From contig NZ_BBME01000010.1 of NCBI RefSeq assembly GCF_000971395.1, forward strand, positions 124,001 to 188,000: a stretch of 64,000 nt of DNA, given 5' to 3'. Positions 25,929 to 33,433 of the stretch are shown in pieces (within the stretch, counting starts at the first letter, position 1; the number at the start of each line of letters is the position of its first letter). The notes under the pieces were generated by a model. It did not search any database and had not been told where the DNA came from. It worked only from the letters and a program-made list of their open reading frames with translations. The stretch comes from Demequina iriomotensis (lineage in GTDB: Bacteria > Actinomycetota > Actinomycetes > Actinomycetales > Demequinaceae). The position numbers and the translations under genes are program-made.

Positions 25929-26024
25929 TGACAGTGGCAACGGATCTCGCGGCGACACGCCGCGAGATCCGTCCCGACACGCGCCCGGCGCGGCGTGTCG
26001 GATCGAATTCCGTTGCCAGTGTCA
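25929..26024. repeat. Nested inverted repeat at a convergent junction, copy 1
   Basis: A 96-bp element. The outer 16-base arms (TGACAGTGGCAACGGA and TCCGTTGCCAGTGTCA) match at 15 of 16 positions, and an inner 12-bp pair is CGACACGCCGCG with CGCGGCGTGTCG. The left half alone also makes a perfect 13-bp hairpin (25941-25971). The right arm contains the stop codon of the minus-strand gene (26022-26024). The related copy at 50912 shows it is a dispersed element, likely serving as a bidirectional terminator. Confidence 0.8.
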
Positions 26025-26480
26025 GCGGGCGGCGCGGAAGAGCGCGGCCGCGTGACGGAGGGCCTTGCGCGCCTCGGCCTTCTCCTTGACCTCGTCGTAG
26101 GCGAACGCGAGGTGGAACCAGGCAGCCCAGTCCTCGGGTGACATCTCGACGCCGCGACGCGCGACCTCGTACACGTCCAACGCGGCCTCCTCGGTGAGCC
26201 GCCCGCCCGCGGTGCGCGCGCCGTCGTGCCGCGGGAGCCGGTCCTGAGCCTCGAGGCGCGACGCCATGCGCTGCACCGTGATGCCGAGCCGCCACTCGTT
26301 GACCAGGTACCACAGCGCGATCACCGGGATCACGAGCACCAGCACGCCGAGCACCTTGCCGATCGCCGTCGGCGACTGGAGCATCGCCCACGCGAGGTTG
26401 GTGACGAAGCCGAGCAGCAGCACGGCCAGCACCGTCGTGGCGACCGCGGCCATGAAGGCCGGCCGGCGCATCACGCTCAC
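26022..26480 (-). CDS. Small membrane protein with a C-terminal helical repeat
   Basis: A 152-residue protein with two membrane helices (about 9-32 and 42-62) and a soluble C-terminal half that reads like one and a half TPR units (DWAAWFHLAFAYDEVKEKAEA). The function is unknown. Proteins of this type often follow dapB in actinobacteria. It overlaps dapB by 4 bases (ATGA) and is co-transcribed with it. Confidence 0.8.
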   Translation of the reverse strand: MSVMRRPAFMAAVATTVLAVLLLGFVTNLAWAMLQSPTAIGKVLGVLVLVIPVIALWYLVNEWRLGITVQRMASRLEAQDRLPRHDGARTAGGRLTEEAALDVYEVARRGVEMSPEDWAAWFHLAFAYDEVKEKAEARKALRHAAALFRAAR

Positions 26481-27220
26481 AGCGCCATGTACCCGTCGAG
26501 GCCGACGGTGAGGCCGGGCCGCCCGACCACCTCGCGGACGCCGAGCAGGACGCCGGGCATGAAGCTCACCCGGTCGAAGCTGTCCGTGCGGATCGTGAGC
26601 TGCTCGCCCGGGTTGCCCAGGAGGATCTCCTCGTGCGCGACGAGGCCGCGCAGGCGCACCGCATGCACGTGGACGCCGTCGATGACCGCACCGCGCGCGC
26701 CCTCGGGATCGTGCGTGGTCGCGTCGGGCGACGGGGCGATGCCCGCCGCGGCGCGCGCCGCGGCGATGCCAGCGGCGGTGTGGACCGCCGTGCCCGAGGG
26801 GGCGTCGACCTTGTCCGGGTGGTGCAGCTCGACGATCTCGACGGACTCGAAGTACCGGGCGGCGGCAGCGGCGAAGCGCATCGACAGCACCGCGCCGAGC
26901 GCGAAGTTGGGGGCGATGAGCACGCCGAGCTCGGGACGCTCCTTGAGGTGCTCGTCCACCCGCAGCAGCGACTCCTCGGTCCAGCCGGTGGTGCCCACGA
27001 CGGCGTGGACGCCGGCGTCGATGAGCGCGTGGACGTTCGCCTCGGTCGCGCTCGGAACCGTGAAGTCGACCGCGACGTGGGCCCCCGCGCGCGCCGCGTC
27101 GGCGACGGAGCCGCCGTGGTCGACCGCGGCGACGAGCGCCAGGTCCGGCGCGCCGTTCACCGCCTCGACCACGTGGGAACCCATGCGCCCGGAGGCGCCC
27201 AGCACGGCGACGTTGATCAT
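26477..27220 (-). CDS. dapB: 4-hydroxy-tetrahydrodipicolinate reductase
   Basis: A 247-residue NAD(P)H-dependent reductase acting on the product of DapA. The Rossmann motif GASGRMGSHV is at the N-terminus, the catalytic pair lies in ELHHPDKVDAPSGTA, and FTVPS contributes to the cofactor site. The ATG start is fixed by a leaderless -10 box. It stands apart from dapA, which is 8 kb away. Confidence 0.96.
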   Translation of the reverse strand: MINVAVLGASGRMGSHVVEAVNGAPDLALVAAVDHGGSVADAARAGAHVAVDFTVPSATEANVHALIDAGVHAVVGTTGWTEESLLRVDEHLKERPELGVLIAPNFALGAVLSMRFAAAAARYFESVEIVELHHPDKVDAPSGTAVHTAAGIAAARAAAGIAPSPDATTHDPEGARGAVIDGVHVHAVRLRGLVAHEEILLGNPGEQLTIRTDSFDRVSFMPGVLLGVREVVGRPGLTVGLDGYMAL

Positions 27221-27226
27221 GCGTCG

Positions 27227-27232
27227 AGCGTA
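27227..27232 (-). promoter_or_regulatory. -10 box of a leaderless promoter for dapB
   Basis: TACGCT on the minus strand, 6 bases before the dapB ATG. A GGGGACGATGCG copy lies 15 bases further upstream. Confidence 0.55.
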
Positions 27233-27269
27233 CCGGGCGCCATCCGGGGGACGATGCGAGCCAGGCGGC

Positions 27270-29132
27270 CTACCCGTTCATCGTCGGGGGCGCGCCGCCG
27301 CCCGGGAAACCGCCCCCGGAGAAGCCCTGCTCCCCGCGTCCGCCGCTCGACTCCTCGCCGTCGGAGCCGAGGCCGCCGAGCAGCCCGCCGGAGCCGTCCG
27401 AGGCGTCGTCGTCGGCCGTCCCGACGTCGGCCGTGAGGTCCGCGAGGACCACCTCGTCCCCCGCCGCGAGACCCGAGACCACCTCGGTGTAGACCGCGCC
27501 GATCGCGCCGGTCTCGACGCTGACGGCGGTGGGCTCGCCGTCGGCGCCGATGACGCTGACGGTGGCGTCCCCGGCGGCGTCCGACACCGCCGACGTGGGC
27601 ACCACGAGGACGCCGGTCGCGCTCGCCACGGTGATCGTCATGCGGGTCGCGGCACCGATGCGGATGTCGAAGCCGGGGTCGGGCACCGCGATGGTGACGG
27701 CGTAGGACTGCTGGAACGTGTTGCCGGTATTGGTGTGCGACACGCTCGACACGGTGCCCTCGACCACGTCGCCGGTGCTCGTGAGGGTGAGGGAGGCGTC
27801 CTGCCCCACCGCGAGCAGCTGGGCCTCCGTCAGCGACACCGCAAGCGCGACCAGGTACGTGTTGTCCGCGATCAGCGTGATCGACGCGGCGGTGTCGCCG
27901 CCCGTGACCGACGCGCCCTCCTCGAGGCTCACCGCGACCACCGCGCCCGCCACGGGTGCGGTGAGCGTCGCATGCTCGAGCTGGCCCTCCGCCACCGCGA
28001 GGGCGGCCTTCGCATCGGTGATGTCGGCCTTGTCGGCGAGGATGTCGGCGGCGCTCGGCACGGTGCCGGTGTCGACCGCGTCGCCGCCGGTCGTGCCGTC
28101 CATGCCGGTCGTGCCGTCCATGCCGGTCGAGCCGTCCATGCCCGTCGAGCCGTCCGCTCCCCCGTCGGGCTGGGCCGTGCCGCTCCCGGCATCGCCGCCC
28201 GGCTGCCCGGCGGAACCGTCGTCCGGCGCGCCGCCCGCATCGTCGGCCGCGAGCGCGAGCTGCAGCGCCGCGACCGCGTCGTCGACCTCGCCGGCGAGGT
28301 CCATCAGCGCCGACTGGGCGTCGATGGACTCCCGCGAGGCCGCGAGCGCGGCGGCGGTGGCGTCCTGGCACGCGGAGAGCGCGGCGGCCAGGTCCGGCTC
28401 GTCGGACTCGTCGGCATCCTCCGGCTCCTCGCCGGGCTCGTCCTCGCCCGACGCATCGTCGCCCGCGGAGGTGAAGGCCGCGCAGATCTCCTGAGCCGCG
28501 ACCGCGGCGGCGTCCGCTGCCTCGAGCAGCGCCTGCGCCGTGTCGTACTGCGCGAGCAGGGTCTCCTGCGCCGCGACCAGCGCCGCGCGGGCCTGGGCGA
28601 CCGCGGGGTCCTCGGCCGTGGCCGTCGTGACGGCCACCGTGCCGGGTACGTAGGCCGCGGTCAGGACGACCGCCGCCGCGGCGCCTTCTGAGGCGTCGGC
28701 GTCGTAGGCCGCGGACGAGGCGTCGGAGCTCGACGTCGTCCCCTCGCTCTGCGCGTCGAGATCGTCCGCAAGCGCCTCCTCGGCGTCCGCGAGCGCGTCC
28801 TCGGCCTCCGCGACGGCGTCCTCGAGGTCGCTCGTGTCGAGCGTCGCGAGCACGTCGCCCGCCTCGACGGTGTCGCCCACGCCCACCCGGACCTTGGCGA
28901 CCTCGCCGTCGACCTGGAAGGCGAGGTCGTGCTGGCTCGCGGAGGACAGCGACCCCGTCGCGGTGAGCGTCTGGGTGACGTCGCCGGTCGAGACCGTCGC
29001 GGTCCGGTACGCGGCCGTCGCCGACGAGGCACCCGTGAGCACCACGCCGGCCGCGAGCGCCCCCGCGGCGACCGGTGCGGCGGCGAGCTGCCATCGCCAC
29101 CGGCGCGCGAACCGCGATGCGCGAGACATCAC
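27270..29132 (-). CDS. HlyD/MacA-type export adaptor protein, long form
   Basis: A 620-residue exported adaptor, last gene of the exporter operon. After a signal/anchor helix (about 15-38) come the first half of a biotinyl-lipoyl-like domain (LAFQVDGEVAKVRVGVGDTVEAGDVL), an unusually long Ala/Asp/Glu-rich helical region of about 280 residues, and the returning half (ATLTAPVAGAVVAVSLEEGASV), then beta-barrel and membrane-proximal regions. Inside the helical hairpin is a run of GSTGMD/GTTGMD repeats coded by 18-base DNA repeats. The C-terminus is glycine-rich with GGGFPGGGAPP. The length exceeds the 380-420 residues usual for the family. Its start overlaps the lipoprotein gene by 4 bases. Confidence 0.85.
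   Translation of the reverse strand: MMSRASRFARRWRWQLAAAPVAAGALAAGVVLTGASSATAAYRTATVSTGDVTQTLTATGSLSSASQHDLAFQVDGEVAKVRVGVGDTVEAGDVLATLDTSDLEDAVAEAEDALADAEEALADDLDAQSEGTTSSSDASSAAYDADASEGAAAAVVLTAAYVPGTVAVTTATAEDPAVAQARAALVAAQETLLAQYDTAQALLEAADAAAVAAQEICAAFTSAGDDASGEDEPGEEPEDADESDEPDLAAALSACQDATAAALAASRESIDAQSALMDLAGEVDDAVAALQLALAADDAGGAPDDGSAGQPGGDAGSGTAQPDGGADGSTGMDGSTGMDGTTGMDGTTGGDAVDTGTVPSAADILADKADITDAKAALAVAEGQLEHATLTAPVAGAVVAVSLEEGASVTGGDTAASITLIADNTYLVALAVSLTEAQLLAVGQDASLTLTSTGDVVEGTVSSVSHTNTGNTFQQSYAVTIAVPDPGFDIRIGAATRMTITVASATGVLVVPTSAVSDAAGDATVSVIGADGEPTAVSVETGAIGAVYTEVVSGLAAGDEVVLADLTADVGTADDDASDGSGGLLGGLGSDGEESSGGRGEQGFSGGGFPGGGAPPTMNG
28089..28157 (-). repeat. 18-base tandem repeat in the long adaptor gene
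   Basis: Four units, the first two identical (GGTCGTGCCGTCCATGCC on the plus strand), the others with one to three changes. They code for six-residue G(S/T)TGMD units in the adaptor's linker. Confidence 0.85.
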
Positions 29133-30052
29133 TGCCCGCTCTCGAGCGCGGGCTCGCCGACCTCGGACGAGCCGCCGCCGGGTGCACCGCCCATGCCGCC
29201 GCGACCGCCGAAGCCGGAGAAGGAGACGCAGCCCTCGTCGCCGCCGTCGAAGACGTAGACGGTGGAGGCGACGTAGCCGCCCGCGTCATCCGCCTCACCG
29301 GTGGCCGTCAGGCACATGCCGACCTCGACCGCGTCGGCGTCCGCGTCGGCGCGGCCGGTGACGGTCGCATCGTCCGCGACGCTCACGGTGCTCTCGGCGC
29401 CGTCCGCGTCCTCGACGGTGAGCGTGCCGCCGCTCACCGCGGTCACCGTGCCGGCGGTGACGCCGGCGAAGGCGAAGCCGCCGTCGCCGCGGTCCGGCAG
29501 CTCGGCGCCGTCGGGAAGCTCCATCCCGTCGGGAAGCTCGGCGCCGTCCGGCAGCTCCATCCCGTCGGGCATCGCGGTCGGCATGTCGGTGGGCATGTCG
29601 CCGTCTCCGCCGGGGAAGCCGCCTCCCGAGAACGCGCCGCCGAGCCCCGTCGCGCACGAGCCGTCCTCGTCGGCCTCGGACACGGTGACCGCGGTCGCCG
29701 CATCGTCGTCACCGAGGGTGGCGACGATGCACGAGCCGACCGCGATGTCCGCGAGCGTCAGCGCGACCTCCTGGGTGAAGGTCGTGTCCGAGCCGAAGGT
29801 CACCGCGGTCTGGGTCGACCCGTCCTGCACCTGCGCCACGCCGTCCCCGACGTAGGCGATCTCGCCCGTCAGCCCGCCTCGGCCCTCCCTGTCCGTGGGA
29901 GCGTCTCCCGTGGTGGGGACCGAGCCGATCACCGCGTCCTCCGCCGCGGTCGTGGGCGAGGTGGAGGTCTCCGCACCGTCGGTCGAGCATCCTGCCAGCA
30001 GCATCGCGCCGCACGCCGCCATCATCGCGATCCGGTTCTTGTTCATGGTCAT
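29129..30052 (-). CDS. Lipoprotein with repeated DUF5666-like segments
   Basis: A 307-residue predicted lipoprotein: signal sequence with lipobox LLAGC, cysteine at about 20. Two copies of a small beta domain flank a low-complexity centre; they read GEIAYVGDGVAQVQDG and later GTVTAVSGGTLTVEDADG, each followed by a short valine-rich strand pattern as in DUF5666. The centre is four ELPDG-type repeats. The C-terminus GGMGGAPGGGSSE resembles the tails of the two adaptors. It lies between the permease and the long adaptor gene and is probably an extracellular partner of the exporter. No enzymatic motif is seen. Confidence 0.75.
   Translation of the reverse strand: MTMNKNRIAMMAACGAMLLAGCSTDGAETSTSPTTAAEDAVIGSVPTTGDAPTDREGRGGLTGEIAYVGDGVAQVQDGSTQTAVTFGSDTTFTQEVALTLADIAVGSCIVATLGDDDAATAVTVSEADEDGSCATGLGGAFSGGGFPGGDGDMPTDMPTAMPDGMELPDGAELPDGMELPDGAELPDRGDGGFAFAGVTAGTVTAVSGGTLTVEDADGAESTVSVADDATVTGRADADADAVEVGMCLTATGEADDAGGYVASTVYVFDGGDEGCVSFSGFGGRGGMGGAPGGGSSEVGEPALESGQ
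29496..29567 (-). repeat. 18/36-base tandem repeat in the lipoprotein gene
   Basis: Four 18-base units in two alternating forms code for alternating MELPDG and AELPDG. Confidence 0.8.
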
Positions 30053-30077
30053 CCGTTCCTGTCCTGGGAGTTCACGT

Positions 30078-31310
30078 TCACTGGTCTCGAAGCGCGTCGA
30101 TCGGAGCGAGGCGCGCCGCCCTCGCCGCGGGGTACACGCCGAACACGGCGCCGATGCCGACCGCCACGACCACCGACACCACCAGCGCGAGGCCGGACAC
30201 GACGATGGTGGAGCCGAGCGCCGCCGGCAGCGCCAGCGCGAGCCCGACGCCGATGATCACGCCGACCGCGCCGCCGCTCAGCCCGAGGATCATCGCCTCG
30301 ATGAGGAACTGGTTGCGGATCGTCGCCGGGGCGGCGCCGAGCGCCTTGCGCAGGCCGATCTCGCGGGTGCGCTCCGTGACCGACACGAGCATGATGTTCA
30401 TCACGCCGATGCCGCCGACCAGGAGCGCGAGCGCGGCGATGCCCGTGAGCAGCACCGTGAGCCTCTGGTAGACGGAGGTCGCCGCGTCGAGGAGCGAGTC
30501 CTGCACCTCGATGGTGAAGTCGGCGTCCTCCGCCGCCGCGATGCCGTGGAGGTTGAGCAGCAGCGACTCGGCCTCCTGCGACGCGGCGCCGAGCAGGTCC
30601 GACGACGCGGCCTTGATGTAGATGGTGCCGACCGACTCGCTCGCGCTCGAGCTGTCGACCTGCTCGACCATGGTGGTCATCGGGACCACCGCGAGGTCGT
30701 CGAGCGAGCCGTCGCCCGAGGAGCCCGCCTCGGCGAGCACGCCGATCACCTCGTAGCTCTCCGTGTCGATGGTGACCTCCTGCCCCACCACGGCCGTCGA
30801 GCCGAACAGCTCCTGCGCCGTCTCGGAACCGAGCACGATCACGCTCGCGGCCTCGTCCGCCTGCTCGTCCGTGAAGAACGTGCCGTAGAGCAGCTCGCGC
30901 GAGCGCACCTCGGGCCAGCTGGTCGACGTGCCCGTGACCTCCGTGGTCCAGTTGCTCTCGCCGTACTCGAGGGAGACGCTCGCGGTCTTCTCCGCGGCGA
31001 CCGCCTTGGCATCGGGCACCGCCACGGTCGAGGCGAGCGCGTCGGCATCGGCCCGCGTGAGGGTGGTGCCGCTCCCGAACCCGCCCCGCATGCCGCTCTC
31101 GTCCGTGGACGAGCCGGGCGACACGATGAGGAGGTCCGAGCCGAGCGCCGCGATCTGCTCGCTCACGTCCTTCTGCGTGCCGAGCCCGAGGCCGACCGTC
31201 AGGACCACCGAGGCGATGCCGACCACGATGCCGAGCATCGTGAGCGCCGACCGCATCTTGTGCGAGCGGATCGCGCGCCAGGCGCTGCTGAGAAGGTCCG
31301 CGGGCCTCAC
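30078..31310 (-). CDS. MacB-like ABC transporter permease
   Basis: A 410-residue permease of the MacB/FtsX superfamily: one N-terminal helix after SHKMRSALTMLGIVVG, a large extracellular domain (about 45-285), then three helices with the family motif ERTREIGLRKALGA. The GTG start overlaps the ATPase stop (GTGA). Members export antibiotics, peptides or lipoproteins or transmit signals; the substrate here is unknown. Confidence 0.92.
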   Translation of the reverse strand: MRPADLLSSAWRAIRSHKMRSALTMLGIVVGIASVVLTVGLGLGTQKDVSEQIAALGSDLLIVSPGSSTDESGMRGGFGSGTTLTRADADALASTVAVPDAKAVAAEKTASVSLEYGESNWTTEVTGTSTSWPEVRSRELLYGTFFTDEQADEAASVIVLGSETAQELFGSTAVVGQEVTIDTESYEVIGVLAEAGSSGDGSLDDLAVVPMTTMVEQVDSSSASESVGTIYIKAASSDLLGAASQEAESLLLNLHGIAAAEDADFTIEVQDSLLDAATSVYQRLTVLLTGIAALALLVGGIGVMNIMLVSVTERTREIGLRKALGAAPATIRNQFLIEAMILGLSGGAVGVIIGVGLALALPAALGSTIVVSGLALVVSVVVAVGIGAVFGVYPAARAARLAPIDALRDQ

Positions 31311-32032
31311 TTGGCGATCTCCGTTCCCGCGCCGACGAACTGGCCGTCGGTGACGTTGTAGACGGTGCTCGCGCGTGCCGCCACGTCGCCCTCGTGGGTG
31401 ATGAGGACGATGGTGCGGCCCTCCGCGTGCAGGTCGTCGAGCATCGCGAGCACGTCGCGCGTCGAATGCGAGTCGAGGTTTCCCGTCGGCTCGTCGGCGA
31501 GCACGATCGCGGGCTCCGTCACCAGGGCGCGCGCGATCGCGACGCGCTGCTGCTGACCGCCCGAGAGCTGGCCCGGATGGTTGCGGCTCCGATCGCCGAG
31601 GCCGACGCGCTCGAGCGCCGCGAGCGCACGCGCCCGCCTCTCGGCAGGCGCGACGCCCGCGTAGATGAGCGGCAGCTCGACGTTGCCGAGCGCCGACAGG
31701 CTCGACAGCAGGTTGAACTGCTGGAACACGAAGCCGATGCGACGGTTGCGCGCCGAGGCGAGCGCATCCTCGTCGAGCGTCGACACGTCCTCCCCCGCGA
31801 GCACGTAGCGGCCGCTCGTGAGCACATCGAGGCAGCCGAGGATGTTCATCAGGGTGGACTTGCCGGATCCGGAGGGGCCCACGATGGCGACGTACTCGCC
31901 GGGGAAGATGCGGCAGTCGATGCCCCGCAGCGCCTCGAACTCGATGTCGCCGGTGTGATAGGTCTTGCGCGCTCCGGTCAGCTCGATCACCGGTGCGGCG
32001 GAGGCGAGCGGATCGCTGGTCATGACGGTCAT
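31307..32032 (-). CDS. MacB/LolD-like ABC transporter ATP-binding protein
   Basis: A 241-residue ATPase with Walker [10 protein letters not shown], signature LSGGQQQR, Walker B IVLADEPTGNLDS and switch His in ITHEGD, all typical of the MacB/LolD family. The ATG at 32032 is chosen because AAGGA lies 6 bases before it; a second ATG follows three codons later. It is co-transcribed with the adaptor upstream and the permease downstream. Confidence 0.94.
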   Translation of the reverse strand: MTVMTSDPLASAAPVIELTGARKTYHTGDIEFEALRGIDCRIFPGEYVAIVGPSGSGKSTLMNILGCLDVLTSGRYVLAGEDVSTLDEDALASARNRRIGFVFQQFNLLSSLSALGNVELPLIYAGVAPAERRARALAALERVGLGDRSRNHPGQLSGGQQQRVAIARALVTEPAIVLADEPTGNLDSHSTRDVLAMLDDLHAEGRTIVLITHEGDVAARASTVYNVTDGQFVGAGTEIAK

Positions 32033-32073
32033 GAAGGTCCTTGAGGTAGTCGTCGTCTCGGTGGGCGCCCGGG

Positions 32074-33324
32074 CTACTGGCCCGGGAACCCGCCCGCCCC
32101 GCCCGGGAACTGTCCGCCGGAGGGAAGCTCGACGCCGTCGGGCAGCTCGAACCCGTCGGGGAGCTGGCCGAAGCCCTCCTCCGACGTGGTGGAGCCGTCC
32201 CTCGCACCCGTGGTGACCGTGACCTGGAGCTGCTCGCCCTCGGTGAGGCCGGCCGTGATCTCGGTGTAGCCGCCGATGGTCTCGCCCACCGTGACGGTGC
32301 GCTCCTCCTCCGCGCCGGCATCGTCGACCACGGTCACCGTCGACACGCCGTCGGCCGTGGTGACGGCGTTCGAGGGCACCGCCAGCACGTCGACGCGACG
32401 CAGGTAGACGATCTCGGCGCCGACGGAGGTGCCCTCGTAGAGGCCCTCGACCGCGCCCGTCACCTGGAGCTCGACGGCGTAGGTCGCGCTGCCACCCGTG
32501 GTGGTGGGCAGGTTGGCGATGTCGGAGACGACGCCGAAGAACTCGCCGTCGACGTCCTCGGAGGTGAAGGTCACCTGGTCTCCCTCGTCGATGAGCGCCA
32601 CCTCGTCCTCCGACAGGCTCACCGACACGGTCCACGCGTCCTGACCGACGATCGTCACGCCGGACGAGGTGCTCGCCGTCGTGGTCGCCGTGCTCCCGGT
32701 CATCCCCGTCGCCCCCGACGCGGCGGAGGAGCCGCCGCTGACGACGTCGCCCACGGCGTACGGCTGGGACGTCACCAGCCCGTCGATGTCCGCGACCAGC
32801 CTCGCGTCCGCCATCGCTTCCTCGGCCTCGGCCACCGACCTCTCAAGGAGCTCCACCTGCGCCTCGGCCGAGGCGATGCGCGCCGCGCTCGAGTCGGTGC
32901 CGTCGTCCTCGTCCTCGAGATTCGCGAGCGAGGCCTCGGCCTGAGCGAGATCCGCCTCGGCCGACCGCAGGGAGGCCGTCAGCTGAAGCGTGTCGATGCG
33001 CGCGATGACGTCGCCCGCCTCGACGGTGTCACCTTCCTCGACGTTGACCTTCGTCACGGTCCCCGAGGCCTCGAACGCGAGCGAGCCGCTCGAGACCGCG
33101 GCGAGCGTGCCCGAGGCCGACACGGTCTCCTCGAGCGTCTGCAGTCCGACGGTGGTCGTCTGCTGTCCGGCGGCCTCCATGGAGCGCAGGCCGTCGACGG
33201 GCTCCGTCGAGGCCGGTCCCCACAGGGCCATCGCCCCGGCGCCGAGCCCGGCGCCGGCGAGGAGCGTGCCGGTGGGGATCCCCCATCGCCGCGCTCGCGT
33301 CCATCGGGAAGAGTTCTGGGGCAT
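32074..33324 (-). CDS. HlyD/MacA-type export adaptor protein, short form
   Basis: A 416-residue membrane-anchored adaptor and first gene of the operon. One helix (about 17-36) is followed by lipoyl half LAFEASGTVTKVNVEEGDTVEAGDV, a helical hairpin of about 85 residues, the second half LVADIDGLVTSQPYAVGDVV, and beta domains. The tail carries LPDGFELPDGVELPSGGQFPGG, cut here into the elements LPDG and FPGG, echoed in the lipoprotein. Such adaptors link the permease to the cell wall side in Gram-positive bacteria. The ATG lies within a GGACGATGC motif copy. Confidence 0.88.
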   Translation of the reverse strand: MPQNSSRWTRARRWGIPTGTLLAGAGLGAGAMALWGPASTEPVDGLRSMEAAGQQTTTVGLQTLEETVSASGTLAAVSSGSLAFEASGTVTKVNVEEGDTVEAGDVIARIDTLQLTASLRSAEADLAQAEASLANLEDEDDGTDSSAARIASAEAQVELLERSVAEAEEAMADARLVADIDGLVTSQPYAVGDVVSGGSSAASGATGMTGSTATTTASTSSGVTIVGQDAWTVSVSLSEDEVALIDEGDQVTFTSEDVDGEFFGVVSDIANLPTTTGGSATYAVELQVTGAVEGLYEGTSVGAEIVYLRRVDVLAVPSNAVTTADGVSTVTVVDDAGAEEERTVTVGETIGGYTEITAGLTEGEQLQVTVTTGARDGSTTSEEGFGQLPDGFELPDGVELPSGGQFPGGAGGFPGQ

Positions 33325-33361
33325 CGTCCGTCCGTTCGGTCATCTCGGGCTGTCGATGCCG

Positions 33362-33395
33362 AACGTATGGACGGAACCTGGGAGATTCCTGGGAG
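33362..33395 (-). promoter_or_regulatory. Exporter operon promoter with an 11-bp-spaced direct repeat
   Basis: On the minus strand CTCCCAGG occurs twice, starting at 33395 and 33384, exactly 11 bases apart, followed by the -10 box TACGTT (33367-33362). The repeats occupy the -35 position. Tandem sites one helical turn apart next to a -10 box are typical of OmpR-type response regulators that activate from this place. No such regulator is encoded in the window. The leader would be about 30 bases. Confidence 0.55.
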
Positions 33396-33433
33396 GCGGA
33401 TAAGGGCAACGTAAGGAGTCGCCCCGGGCGACG

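Noticed and set aside
25929..26024. Transposon ends with target duplication
   Set aside because: The bases flanking the two copies show no direct repeat, and there is no transposase gene between the arms.
28089..28157. CRISPR-like array
   Set aside because: The repeats are contiguous 18-base units without spacers and code for GSTGMD repeats in a linker.
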